This document shows positions 9,048-18,272 of a DNA stretch of 64,000 nt, piece after piece. The stretch's first letter is position 1. The number at the start of each line of letters is the position of its first letter. The notes below the pieces were generated by a model. It did no database searches and was not told the DNA's origin. It worked only from the letters and a program-made list of their open reading frames with translations. Source of the DNA: Verrucomicrobiia bacterium (lineage in GTDB: Bacteria; Verrucomicrobiota; Verrucomicrobiia; JADLBR01; JAIBCM01); the NCBI GenBank assembly GCA_019694135.1, contig JAIBCM010000001.1, positions 62,001 through 126,000 of the forward strand. The letters are read 5' to 3'. The translations under genes and the position numbers were made by a program.

Positions 9048-9604
9048 ACTCTACTAAAATCGTCCAAGAATATTTAACTCAGTCTTTGCAAGCTATTAAT
9101 GCATTAAATATTGAGCAAGTCACTCATGCCATTCAATTAATTCACGAGGCATGGCAAAATAACCGACAAATTATTATTTTTGGCAATGGTGGCAGCGCTT
9201 TGACCGCTTCTCATTATATTACTGACTGGAATAAATCTGCGATTTTAACCCATAGCAAAAAATTTCGCGGCGTTTGCCTAAACGACAACATGGGATTAAT
9301 TACAGCTTACAGCAACGATATCTCCTACGAAAAAGTTTTTTCCGAACAATTAAAAAATGTTCTGGAACCTAAGGATTTAGTCATTGCCATTTCCGGCAGC
9401 GGTAATTCACCCAATATTTTAAATGCCATTAACTACGCTAATGAAAATGGAGGCACTACCTTGGGAATTTGCGGCTTCAATGGAGGCAAACTCAAGCAAC
9501 TTGCCCAACATCATGTGTGGGTAAATATCAACGACATGCAAATCGTGGAAGATCTTCATCTAACTTTTGGCCATTTAGTTATGAAAACGCTTTGCCAAAA
9601 GTGA
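9044..9604 (+). CDS. gmhA: Sedoheptulose 7-phosphate isomerase (phosphoheptose isomerase)
   Basis: The 186-aa single SIS-domain protein has the sugar-phosphate-binding segments IIFGNGGSALTASHYITDW and AISGSGNSPNIL, and the terminal helix MQIVEDLHLTFGH with the catalytic Glu/His typical of GmhA. The length is normal for GmhA. It converts sedoheptulose 7-phosphate to D-glycero-D-manno-heptose 7-phosphate, the first step of the pathway encoded by the preceding two genes. It is the last gene of the operon. A 7-bp inverted repeat (AGCTTAT/ATAAGCT, 9604-9626) straddles the convergent gene ends and may help termination. Confidence 0.93.
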   Translation: MNSTKIVQEYLTQSLQAINALNIEQVTHAIQLIHEAWQNNRQIIIFGNGGSALTASHYITDWNKSAILTHSKKFRGVCLNDNMGLITAYSNDISYEKVFSEQLKNVLEPKDLVIAISGSGNSPNILNAINYANENGGTTLGICGFNGGKLKQLAQHHVWVNINDMQIVEDLHLTFGHLVMKTLCQK

Positions 9605-9606
9605 GC

Positions 9607-10797
9607 TTATGATTCATGAATAAGCTTCTTAATTTCCGTCACAAAATGATTTCCCGTTGCTTCCCAAGCATTCTCTTTTTCGAATCGATTTAAATCAAAA
9701 CTATTGATGACTCTTTCGTTAGCACGAGATTGAATGATTTGACGTTCAATTTCCTTCTGAAATAAAGCCAAATCAAATTTAGTCACGTATTGAATCCAAT
9801 CATGAAATACTCCAGGATAAGTTTCTACCTCATAAGCCACCACTCGATTTCCACACAATAAAGCTTCTGCCATGACACGAGGAGAACCCTCATGCCGACT
9901 CGGCATTAAAAAGACGCGACTCGCTTTTAAAAGACGAAATTTTTCTTCTTCTGAAACAAAACCCGGGAAAAAAACTTTATCCACTAGCTCTTGACTAAGT
10001 AAAGGCAGCAAATACTCTTTAATTTTTCCGACAACAACCGCTTTAAAATTCGGCACTCGCTCTGCTAAATATTTCAAAGCAGGAATAATATCATCGATTC
10101 CTTTTTGCCGATGCACACGACCCAGCCAAATCACATCATATTCCTTTTTAACCTCCTCAACCTTTTGCGCCGTTACCACATCCACCCCATAAGAAATAGG
10201 ACTTATTTCATTCTCATTATACCCTAATTTCAACAATGGTTGTTTCATGCTAGGATGCAAATAAAATATTTTTTTATAAGGACATTTTTTAATCCAACGC
10301 AAAGCAAGCGATTGGCTCAACCAGTAATGTAAAGAAGGTAAACGCACCCAAGAAACATCCGCTCGCTGGCGAAAAATAATTTCTCGCAAACCAGGACATT
10401 GCATATGCCAAACTCCTACTTTAAACTTTGCTCGACACTTTACCATAGGCCAAACATCAAACCAAAAATCTGATACCGCATAAATTACGTCTTCTGTTTG
10501 TGCTTCTTGCTGAAGAATCTCTAAAGATTTCCAACATCGTTTAACATAAATTTGAAATAATTTAATTTGCCCGGATAATGTTTCATCACTCAAATTTGTC
10601 ACGGGTTCGTCTTCTGTGAAATGCAATTGAAGAGGTAGCCGCCACTGCTGAAGATGGTTTTGCAATATTTTACCTCCTAACAAATGCACTTCAAAACCCT
10701 GTCGAATTAACGCCCGGGCCATTTCCCAAAAATGGATATCCCCACCAGCGATGTGCCCGCCAAATACGCCATTCGCTATAAAAAAAATTCTCTTCAA
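9607..10797 (-). CDS. Glycosyltransferase family 4 (GT-B)
   Basis: The 396-aa protein starts with the GT-B N-terminal strand FFIANGVFGGHIAGGDIHF, has the middle linker YDVIWLGRVHRQKGID, and the family signature MPSRHEGSPRVMAEALLCG near residue 310. GT4 enzymes retain the anomeric configuration and act on the cytoplasmic face. The start is TTG, with no better ATG nearby. It is the 3' member of a minus-strand run with GT2, GT9 and the flippase. Donor and acceptor sugars are unknown. Confidence 0.9.
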   Translation of the reverse strand: MKRIFFIANGVFGGHIAGGDIHFWEMARALIRQGFEVHLLGGKILQNHLQQWRLPLQLHFTEDEPVTNLSDETLSGQIKLFQIYVKRCWKSLEILQQEAQTEDVIYAVSDFWFDVWPMVKCRAKFKVGVWHMQCPGLREIIFRQRADVSWVRLPSLHYWLSQSLALRWIKKCPYKKIFYLHPSMKQPLLKLGYNENEISPISYGVDVVTAQKVEEVKKEYDVIWLGRVHRQKGIDDIIPALKYLAERVPNFKAVVVGKIKEYLLPLLSQELVDKVFFPGFVSEEEKFRLLKASRVFLMPSRHEGSPRVMAEALLCGNRVVAYEVETYPGVFHDWIQYVTKFDLALFQKEIERQIIQSRANERVINSFDLNRFEKENAWEATGNHFVTEIKKLIHES

Positions 10798-10824
10798 TAA
10801 AATTCCCAGATTTAATTTAAAAAA

Positions 10825-11829
10825 TTATTTTTTCTCTAATGATTGCACGGGTTGCCAACTCGCCACTAAATCCTCTTTTTCACCCTGCATCCAATGAAGC
10901 AAAACTCCATATAACAAACCCGCTAAAGAAACCCAACTGGCTAAAGGATGCCACCACCAGCGTAAATCTTTTGTCTTTCTCCAACCTTGCCACGCATGAA
11001 AAACAGGCCCTATAACTGTCAAGCAATAGAGACACCCTAACCAAGATGGCACTCGTGGTTTTTTTTCAGTCCAACTAAATCTAAACTGCTTGAAGATTTT
11101 AAAAAAATTACAAGTGGCTCTTACCCGTTTTCGCCAAAACTCATATAAAGTCATCGCATAATAATGATGCACTCCACGGCCTTGAATTCTTAACCAAGAA
11201 CGTTTACCTGACTGAAATAAAAGCATGGCCACTTGAGTATCAGAAAAAAGCTGCTCTGCTTTGACCTGAACCAAATCTTTTCTTCGACAAAGAAACCCAT
11301 TCGAACCTAAGGGATAAGCCAAACTTCCTTGGGGCATTGTCCAGCGCTCCACTTCACCTTCTTTGCCTAGAAACACTGGCTTTACACTCATAATCCAGCA
11401 CATCGGATCGCTAATGTGCAATAGTTGTGTTAAATAAGCGCAAAGTGATGTCATTTTAGGTGAATCAAAATAATAGGCTTCAACTCCAAACGCCTCCTGA
11501 TGATTTTCTAAAGCACGCACGGCTAATTCTAAGTAATCTGAATGAGCCAATTCATTATCCGCATCTAAAAATAAAACATAATCACCAGTTGCTTGTTCTA
11601 AAGCTTGGCGTTTGGCATCTTCCAGACTCCATCCCTTGTCATCAAAAACTTTAGCACCATAACTTTCGGCTACTTTGCGAGTATCATCTGTAGAATGCCC
11701 ATCAACAACTAAAATTTCATAACATTCCCGAGGATAACTCTGCTGACAAAGGGAAGCTAAACAATTGCCAATAATTTTTCCAGCATTACGCGTTGGCATG
11801 ACAATACTAATCTTCGGATAAGAAACCAT
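10825..11829 (-). CDS. Glycosyltransferase family 2 with C-terminal membrane segments
   Basis: The 334-aa protein has the GT-A start ISIVMPTRNAGKIIGNCL, the nucleotide-binding VVDGHSTDDT and the metal-binding FLDADNELAHSDY. About 100 C-terminal residues are hydrophobic (LGCLYCLTVIGPVF and following), suggesting membrane attachment. It lies between GT4 and GT9 genes, 27 nt upstream of the GT4 start. It probably extends a lipid-linked oligosaccharide; the sugar is not predictable. Confidence 0.9.
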   Translation of the reverse strand: MVSYPKISIVMPTRNAGKIIGNCLASLCQQSYPRECYEILVVDGHSTDDTRKVAESYGAKVFDDKGWSLEDAKRQALEQATGDYVLFLDADNELAHSDYLELAVRALENHQEAFGVEAYYFDSPKMTSLCAYLTQLLHISDPMCWIMSVKPVFLGKEGEVERWTMPQGSLAYPLGSNGFLCRRKDLVQVKAEQLFSDTQVAMLLFQSGKRSWLRIQGRGVHHYYAMTLYEFWRKRVRATCNFFKIFKQFRFSWTEKKPRVPSWLGCLYCLTVIGPVFHAWQGWRKTKDLRWWWHPLASWVSLAGLLYGVLLHWMQGEKEDLVASWQPVQSLEKK

Positions 11830-11878
11830 AACTAATACACACCTTTATCTTGTTACCAAATGAGTTTAAATCAATCTT

Positions 11879-12982
11879 TCATTCAAGGTTATACATAAAA
11901 TCTTGAATGGCACTTATAACATCTTCCGTAGTAATTTCTTCCATCCCACTTTTCAATCCTTTCGGAGCTTCTGTTTTAAACTCATAACGAAACCATGGTT
12001 CCCAACGTGCTTTACGAATCACTTTTACTTTTCCTGGATTCCATGGGCGGCACCACGTTGGATTGGTAAAACCCCACAGCGAAATTAAAGGACAATTCAA
12101 TGCAGCAGCTACATGCCCAAAACCATTATCCACCGTAATCATCAACTTCATTTTAGTCACGAGCGTTGCCGCCTGATTAAAAGAAAGCTGAGCAGAAGAG
12201 TAAACCGAACCTTTGACAGAAGATTGAATCGTTCGTGCTATGTCTTCTTCTCCCTTTCCTCCAAAAATCCATACCGCATAATTCTGATTCACTAATTTTT
12301 GCGTTAACTCACACCATCGCTCCGTAGGCCATCGTTTCATCAAAGCAATCGGGCTTCCAGTCGAGCCTGGATGAAGCCCAATCCATTTTTTTTCGGGCTC
12401 ATTTTTCAAAAGCAATTCAGCCTTTTGCGAAGATTCGTTTGATAAAAATAAATCATAACACAAACTCTGAACATTCTTTTTGGTCTGCCAATCAATTCCT
12501 AAAACCCGTAATAAATTCAAATTATTAATAACGTTATGCTGACTCTCATCGACCCACTCTTGATGATGATAAAGCCAATGAAACTGTGAAAAAAATCCGT
12601 TTCGATAGCGATGCCCAATCCTGAAACTTGATTTTAGTAAAAATGCCAAAACGCTATATTCGCGTCGGTAAGCAGGAAAACTTACTACCACAGCATCATA
12701 AACTTTTTTTCTAAGCGAAAAAATCTGCTTTAACACAAAGGGCACTTGTTTAACAAGTTTCCAAATACTCACATCCGAAATTTCCAAACTACTAACCTGA
12801 TTAACCAAAGGGTTATTTTCGAAAATCCCTTTAACCCCTGCTTTTCGGCAAATCACATCAATTTTCAAATGAGGATAAGTTTCCTTCAACAAACGCAAAG
12901 CAGGCGTAAACATTAATCCATCACCTATTCCACCCGCCACTAAAACAGCAATGTGCGAAAAAGATTTAGAGATTTTTTCCAT
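11879..12982 (-). CDS. Glycosyltransferase family 9 (heptosyltransferase-like)
   Basis: The 367-aa protein has the ADP/GDP-heptose:LPS heptosyltransferase layout: N-terminal VLVAGGIGDGLMFTPALRLL, the linker motif WIGLHPGSTG, and the nucleotide-binding VDNGFGHVAAALNCPLISLWG. GT9 members transfer heptose to LPS core or related glycans, which fits the heptose pathway at 6742-9604. In-frame starts also exist at 12994 (ATG) and 13006 (TTG); 12982 is chosen because a GGGAAA lies just upstream and the fold begins soon after. The start overlaps the flippase stop by 17 bp. Confidence 0.88.
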   Translation of the reverse strand: MEKISKSFSHIAVLVAGGIGDGLMFTPALRLLKETYPHLKIDVICRKAGVKGIFENNPLVNQVSSLEISDVSIWKLVKQVPFVLKQIFSLRKKVYDAVVVSFPAYRREYSVLAFLLKSSFRIGHRYRNGFFSQFHWLYHHQEWVDESQHNVINNLNLLRVLGIDWQTKKNVQSLCYDLFLSNESSQKAELLLKNEPEKKWIGLHPGSTGSPIALMKRWPTERWCELTQKLVNQNYAVWIFGGKGEEDIARTIQSSVKGSVYSSAQLSFNQAATLVTKMKLMITVDNGFGHVAAALNCPLISLWGFTNPTWCRPWNPGKVKVIRKARWEPWFRYEFKTEAPKGLKSGMEEITTEDVISAIQDFMYNLE

Positions 12983-14216
12983 ATCTTTTCCCATGATATC
13001 GTGCAATCAAAGTCAAAATTATTAAACTTATTCCCGAAACAATTCCCATAGTTGCAAGCAATTGATTTGGCGTTCTACCGTAAAAAAACAATAACAACCA
13101 ATAAACTCCCCCAAAAGCACCATAGAAAAAAATAATTTTAAAATGTCGACTCGCTAATGCCCACATCGCAATCGGTTGCAAAAAAGCTACAAGCGCCATG
13201 ACCCAGGCAAATTTTCCTACTAACAGTGCTGCATCAGGTTCTGCACGATTGAAAAGAAGTTGGATTAAGAAATGCCTTAATTCTCCAATACTTAACGCCC
13301 CTAAAACTAAGGCAATACTATATAAAATTAATAAAATTTTTTGTTCATGACCCATTCCGCCTTCCTTTTTTTCCGAACGTGAAATAAAAAGCGGCACCAA
13401 AAGCGGTCCAGCAAAATAAACCAAAGCCCTTCCAAACAATCCTGCTCCTGTGTATTTTCCAAACATCTCCTCTCCAAAATACCGTTGCGCAACCAAAATA
13501 TCGCCTTGAGAAAAAGTGTAATTACCAAAAACAAAAGAAGCTGTAGCAATTAAAAAAAATAAAAACTCGCGACGATGCCCTGTAGAGTGAGGAATTTTAA
13601 CTTTTTCTTTTGGCCTGCGATACCAAACCAAAAGCAATAAATTTGACAAAGCCGACACAGCCGTTGCATAAATCGCCCACTCTGCATAAGGCCAAAGCGC
13701 AGTAGTTCTCCAACCCCAAAATAAACGCAATATTACTCCGACCAATGAAACAAGCGCCAATCGTTTAAACCAACCCATGCCCGAACAAAAGGCAATAACA
13801 ACATTGGCCCATAAATTAATCAGAACAATAACCAAAACAGCAATACCCAAACTAAATCGTGGAAAATGAAAAAAATAAGACAAAGGTTGAACTAAGATGA
13901 TAGCCAACACCGAACTTCCCAACGTTATCCCAAGCAAACCTCGCTTCAAAGTTTGCAACATACGATTAAGTCGGATTTCATCACTTTGTCCCCGATAATG
14001 AGCCAAATAATGGCTAATCCCTAAGCAAAATGCTAAAACAGGGAGAGACAAAAACCCCATCAACCCCAAAGCTCCATTCATTAAACCAAATTCTGCTAAT
14101 GATAATTGCCTGCCCATTACACCTTGAAAAAGGTAATTTCCTAACCCCACCAAAAAATTTGCAGCAGCCAAAATCATCCCACTCTGCCACAAAGCGCTTT
14201 TTTTCTTTTCACTCAT
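12966..14216 (-). CDS. Wzx-type oligosaccharide flippase (MATE/MOP superfamily)
   Basis: The 416-aa protein is almost wholly hydrophobic with about 12 predicted helices and starts with the family-like SGMILAAANFLVGLGNYLFQGVMGRQLS. Short charged loops (RSEKKEGGMGHEQK) separate the helices. MOP-family flippases move undecaprenyl-linked oligosaccharides across the inner membrane. It is the first gene of the minus run flippase-GT9-GT2-GT4 and is divergent from the GT2 at 14280, with a 63-bp gap that should hold both promoters. Polymer specificity is unknown. Confidence 0.87.
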   Translation of the reverse strand: MSEKKKSALWQSGMILAAANFLVGLGNYLFQGVMGRQLSLAEFGLMNGALGLMGFLSLPVLAFCLGISHYLAHYRGQSDEIRLNRMLQTLKRGLLGITLGSSVLAIILVQPLSYFFHFPRFSLGIAVLVIVLINLWANVVIAFCSGMGWFKRLALVSLVGVILRLFWGWRTTALWPYAEWAIYATAVSALSNLLLLVWYRRPKEKVKIPHSTGHRREFLFFLIATASFVFGNYTFSQGDILVAQRYFGEEMFGKYTGAGLFGRALVYFAGPLLVPLFISRSEKKEGGMGHEQKILLILYSIALVLGALSIGELRHFLIQLLFNRAEPDAALLVGKFAWVMALVAFLQPIAMWALASRHFKIIFFYGAFGGVYWLLLFFYGRTPNQLLATMGIVSGISLIILTLIARYHGKRYGKNL

Positions 14217-14279
14217 ACCTTTTTCACGATTCCACCCTTGCCAGACAACCCCTCTTTTCTTTAAAGAATTAAAAGATCC

Positions 14280-15053
14280 ATGCAGCTCCTCATTCTTATT
14301 CCAGCTTACAATGAAGCCCAGCGCATTGGCAAAATGTTAACGCAATACATTTCCTACTTTCGACAAAAAATACCAGCTCAATTTGAAGTCTTAGTCGTTT
14401 TGAATGGGTGCGTTGATAACACTCGCGAGATCGTAGAACAACATCAAACCCAATTTTCCGAAATTCAATGGGTAGAATTCCCTAAACCGATCGGAAAAGG
14501 TGGCGCTTTGATCGAAGGACTCAAAGAACAACATCGCTGCGAATTTATCGGTTATGTTGACGCAGATGGCGCAACTCCACCCGAAGCCTTTTACGATCTT
14601 TTCTTAGCCTGCCAAAATGTCGATGCCGTCATTGGTTCGCGATGGGTAAAGGGTGCGAAAATTTTAAAACTTCAATCCAAACGAAGACGATTTGCCAGTC
14701 GTTGCTTTCATTATATTGTCAGACTTCTTTTCCAACTCAAAGTCAAAGACACACAATGCGGAGCTAAAGTTTTAAGAAGTTCAGCCGTCGCAACCGTGCA
14801 AAAACAACTTCTCATCTCCGACATGGCTTTTGACGTCAATTTACTCTTCGCCTTAAAACAAGCGGGTTATTCCACTCGCGAAATTCCTACTACATGGACC
14901 GATCAAAGTGGTTCCACTGTTCATCTCGCTCGCACCTCTCTTTCCATGTTGCTTTCCATCATTCGTCTTCGACTCCTTTACTCCCCCGCGCGCTATCTTT
15001 TTCCTTATTTTACATCTTTGGAGCGCTGGATTTACAAACGTTTTTATCGTTAG
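14280..15053 (+). CDS. Glycosyltransferase family 2 (dolichyl/undecaprenyl-phosphate sugar transferase-like)
   Basis: The 257-aa protein resembles DPM1/ALG5-type enzymes: LLILIPAYNEAQRIGKML, LVVLNGCVDNT, the metal-binding YVDADGATPPE, VIGSRWVKGA, and the late DTQCGAKVLRS with SDMAFDVNLLF. These enzymes make polyprenyl-phosphate-linked hexose for use outside the membrane. It stands alone at the edge of the glycan locus, convergent with the antiporter genes. A short hairpin (ACGAC/GTCGT, 15070-15086) lies in the gap after it. Confidence 0.89.
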   Translation: MQLLILIPAYNEAQRIGKMLTQYISYFRQKIPAQFEVLVVLNGCVDNTREIVEQHQTQFSEIQWVEFPKPIGKGGALIEGLKEQHRCEFIGYVDADGATPPEAFYDLFLACQNVDAVIGSRWVKGAKILKLQSKRRRFASRCFHYIVRLLFQLKVKDTQCGAKVLRSSAVATVQKQLLISDMAFDVNLLFALKQAGYSTREIPTTWTDQSGSTVHLARTSLSMLLSIIRLRLLYSPARYLFPYFTSLERWIYKRFYR

Positions 15054-15092
15054 ACTATTTCGAAGTAGCACGACATTCCAAGTCGTTTGATA

Positions 15093-16373
15093 TCAAATTA
15101 ATTCAGTCTCTAAATCCAACTCCTTCACAATCTCTTGCTTTTTTATGTGTCGACCATAAACCCATTCAAAAACAGGTGTAGCCATCAACGTTGTCACAAT
15201 CGCCATCAATACCATCATCGAAAATAAAGCAGGCTGAATTACCCCATGTTGCAAACCAATATTAACAATAATTAACTCCATCAAACCTCTTGAATTCATC
15301 AAAGCTCCTACCGCCAATGCCGTTCGATTATCCTCGCCATGAAATCGCGCTGCCGCCCAACATGCCACACCCTTTCCCAAACACGATGCCCAAAAAATAC
15401 CTATTGCAATCAGAAGAAATGGTAGGTTATTGACCATATCCAAACGCGTATTGAGTCCCGAAAAAGTAAAAAACATCGGCAACAAAAAAACTACCGTAAA
15501 AGGTTCCAATTGCCGTCGCAACTCTTGAGCAAAAAACCCTCTTGGCATAGCAATTCCCAGAAGAAAACCGCCAAACACCGCATGGATTCCGATAGTATCT
15601 GTGACCCACGCCCCCAACATAAATAACATCAAAACTATCGCCAAAACATCCGTTCCTAGTCGTCCCTCCCTTTCCACCCATCCACCCAAAGGCATCAACC
15701 ACTTCCTAAAACAAAAAATCATAATCAACGCATAACCCAAGCCGCCAACTATTGCGATAATGGCCACACTGGCCCCCGCTCCAAAGCTGGCCAAAACAAT
15801 CGCCAAAACACACCAAGCCACTGCATCGTCAATCGCACCAGCTGCTAAAGCCAACGCGCCCAAAGTAGTTCCCGAAAGTCCACGCTCATAAATAATTCGT
15901 GCTAACATCGGAAAAGCCGTAATCGACATAGCAGCTCCTAAAAATAAAATTATCTCCAGCAACGTTGCCCGTTGCGAAAATAAACCCGGCACCTTAATCA
16001 AAAAAAATGCTAACCCCGCACCAAGAACAAAGGGTGTCACCATGCCTGCAATCGAAACACTAGCAGCACTTTTCGCCCGCTCCCGAAAAAATTCCGCACG
16101 AAACTCCGCCCCCACTAAAAACATATACAAACCCACTCCCAACTGAGCGCCTACATATAAAATTTTCAAAGATTCCTTAGGAAAAAGATAAGCATGCACG
16201 TGCGGAAAAAATAGACCGAAAAAAGATGGCCCCATAAGAACACCCGCAATCATTTCCCCCACCACCTGCGGCTGCCCCAAATAACGTTGCGCCAATTTTC
16301 CCACCAAACGACATACCACTAAAATAAAAAACATCTGCAGAAAAAATGTGGCAGAAAATTTTCCTAGAGTCAT
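15093..16373 (-). CDS. CPA2-family cation:proton antiporter
   Basis: The 426-aa, about 12-helix membrane protein has the family landmarks VVGEMIAGVLMGPSFFG near residue 35 and GAIDDAVAWCVLAIVL near residue 185, where the acidic pair is the likely ion site. It also has LMELIIVNIGL late in the chain. No C-terminal RCK domain is present; the tail is short and acidic. It exchanges Na+ or K+ for H+ in the inner membrane. It lies 39 nt downstream of a second antiporter and is probably co-transcribed with it. Confidence 0.9.
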   Translation of the reverse strand: MTLGKFSATFFLQMFFILVVCRLVGKLAQRYLGQPQVVGEMIAGVLMGPSFFGLFFPHVHAYLFPKESLKILYVGAQLGVGLYMFLVGAEFRAEFFRERAKSAASVSIAGMVTPFVLGAGLAFFLIKVPGLFSQRATLLEIILFLGAAMSITAFPMLARIIYERGLSGTTLGALALAAGAIDDAVAWCVLAIVLASFGAGASVAIIAIVGGLGYALIMIFCFRKWLMPLGGWVEREGRLGTDVLAIVLMLFMLGAWVTDTIGIHAVFGGFLLGIAMPRGFFAQELRRQLEPFTVVFLLPMFFTFSGLNTRLDMVNNLPFLLIAIGIFWASCLGKGVACWAAARFHGEDNRTALAVGALMNSRGLMELIIVNIGLQHGVIQPALFSMMVLMAIVTTLMATPVFEWVYGRHIKKQEIVKELDLETELI

Positions 16374-16412
16374 AAAGTCACATTCACTTTATCTCATGCC
16401 CAAAAATTTACT

Positions 16413-18101
16413 TCAAAATTTATTAGCATGAATTTCTTCAGCTATCATCTTGCCCAACTTAATCGCTGCCTCTTTTTCCTCAATACAAATCGTCGTTGCA
16501 CCCACCTGCTTCAACTCTTCCTCTTCTGCTAAATAGCGCGCGCGAACCAAAATTTTAAGTTCGGAATTTTGTTGTCGCGCCATTACTACCAAAGGCAACC
16601 GATTAAAAGAATGCGGCAACGTCACCACCAAATATTTCGCTTTCTCTACACCCGCCGCCTGCAAAATTTCTCGACGCGAAGCATCCCCGTAAATCGCTTG
16701 TTTTCCTTTCCCTCGCAAAGCTCGAACCGTGTCAGGATTTAACTCTATGATCACTGTTTTTAAACCACTCTCATACAACATCGTCTCAACGGCTTGCCCC
16801 ACAGGCCCATAGCCTACGATAATAGCCAAAATTTCTTTTTCGTCTGTTTCAAAAAAAGGAGGCGTCTCATAACGAAACTTTCCCCTTTGAAAGCAACTCA
16901 ATAATTTTGGGCGATTCTGGAAAAATTTTTCCCATCGATTTAATCCACGAAACCATAAAGGATTAATCACAATAGAAAAAATGGCGCTTGCAACCAAAAC
17001 ATGCCTTCCTTGTTCTGGCAAAAGACCAACGCGCAAAGCCAATTCAGCCAAGATAAAAGAAAACTCACCAATCTGCGCCAGACCCAAAGCTACCGTCAAC
17101 GCCGTTCGCAATGAATAACCAAAACTCAAAACCAAAATCCACGCAACCAAGGGTTTAACAACCAAAATCACTCCCAAAACCGCACACACCAAAACCGGTT
17201 CTCGGATCACAAACATGGGGTCAAATAACATCCCCACTGAAACAAAAAACAAAACAGAAAACGCGTCACGCAACGGCAAAGCATCCGCCGCCGCCTGATG
17301 ACTCAAAGGCGATTGCCCCACCAGCATACCCGCCAAAAAAGCGCCCAAAGCCAAAGAAACGCCAAACCCTTTCGCAGCACCCGCTGCAAACGCAATTGCC
17401 ATCACCAAAACCGTTAAAGTAAACAATTCGCGCGATCGCAATTTTGCCACTCGCACTAAAACCCACGGTATAAAACGACGTCCCACAACTGCAATAATGA
17501 TGACTAACAACAAAAATTTACCCAACGTGACACCCAACTCGCGCCACAAATTGTTCTCTGAACCTATGGTTTTAACCATTCCCATCTCGCCTAACACCGG
17601 CAACATAAGTAAAATGACTACTGTTAAAATATCTTCCACCACCAACCATCCCACCGCTACATGACCATGAACCGTTTGCAAAAGATCCGAATCCATTAAC
17701 ACGCGAACTAAAACCACCGTGCTCGCCACAGAAACTGCCAGCCCCAAAACCATTCCCTCTTGCCACTTCCAGTTCCACAACCATAAAAACCAAGTACAAA
17801 CCCCTGTCGCTATCGCGCTCTGCAACAAAGCGCCCGGAATCGCAATCGCCTTCACTGCCAATAAATCCTTCCAATGAAATTGCAACCCAACTCCAAACAT
17901 CAGTAAAATAACGCCTACCTCTGCTAACTGTTGTGCCAAATCGAAATCAGCTTCAAAACCAGGTGTATAAGGACCAATCAAAACGCCCGCTAATAAATAA
18001 CCCACTATCGGTGACAAACCAAGCCGTTGCGTCAAAATTCCTAAAACCAAAGCCGCCGTAACCGCCACTGCAATAGTCGTAATTAAAGGAATATCATGCA
18101 T
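16413..18101 (-). CDS. KefB/YbaL-type cation:proton antiporter with C-terminal TrkA-N domain
   Basis: The 562-aa protein begins with a CPA2 membrane domain (LGLSPIVGYLLAGVLIGPYTPG; GVILLMFGVGLQF). From about residue 425 it carries an RCK/TrkA-N nucleotide-binding domain with IIVGYGPVGQAVETML, VIELNPDTV and YGDASRREIL. Such proteins are gated potassium/proton exchangers regulated by nucleotide binding. No Shine-Dalgarno is visible before the ATG. The gene directly precedes the second, RCK-less antiporter, so the two may be expressed together. Confidence 0.91.
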   Translation of the reverse strand: MHDIPLITTIAVAVTAALVLGILTQRLGLSPIVGYLLAGVLIGPYTPGFEADFDLAQQLAEVGVILLMFGVGLQFHWKDLLAVKAIAIPGALLQSAIATGVCTWFLWLWNWKWQEGMVLGLAVSVASTVVLVRVLMDSDLLQTVHGHVAVGWLVVEDILTVVILLMLPVLGEMGMVKTIGSENNLWRELGVTLGKFLLLVIIIAVVGRRFIPWVLVRVAKLRSRELFTLTVLVMAIAFAAGAAKGFGVSLALGAFLAGMLVGQSPLSHQAAADALPLRDAFSVLFFVSVGMLFDPMFVIREPVLVCAVLGVILVVKPLVAWILVLSFGYSLRTALTVALGLAQIGEFSFILAELALRVGLLPEQGRHVLVASAIFSIVINPLWFRGLNRWEKFFQNRPKLLSCFQRGKFRYETPPFFETDEKEILAIIVGYGPVGQAVETMLYESGLKTVIIELNPDTVRALRGKGKQAIYGDASRREILQAAGVEKAKYLVVTLPHSFNRLPLVVMARQQNSELKILVRARYLAEEEELKQVGATTICIEEKEAAIKLGKMIAEEIHANKF

Positions 18102-18172
18102 AAAAAAACAAACTGTTTTTTAACACAATTTACATTCTATTGCTTTTAAATTTTTCTCTTGCACGATTTTAT

Positions 18173-18253
18173 ATGCTAGCCAAATCAAAAAAACAAATAG
18201 CTACAGAAGCAACTTTATTTACCAAACTCAAAAATTACCGAAGAAAAAATTAA
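18173..18253 (+). pseudogene. Degenerate, truncated copy of the DUF3008 gene
   Basis: A 26-codon frame starting MLAKSKKQIATEATLF is collinear with the N-terminus of the DUF3008 protein at 23319 (MPAKSKKQQMAAGAAL), with one codon deleted, and then drifts and stops early. The similarity also covers roughly 35 nt upstream of the ATG; both copies read TTGCTTTT then T-rich sequence then CTTTTGCA or TCTTGCAC and an ATG. This indicates a duplicated gene plus leader that has decayed. A genuine 26-aa peptide cannot be excluded. Confidence 0.6.
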
Positions 18254-18272
18254 TATTCGTGATGAGCGCTTT

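Noticed and set aside
9604-9626. Bidirectional terminator between gmhA and the GT4 gene
   Set aside because: The stem is only 7 bp with no T-run and lies within coding sequence; mentioned with gmhA but not called.
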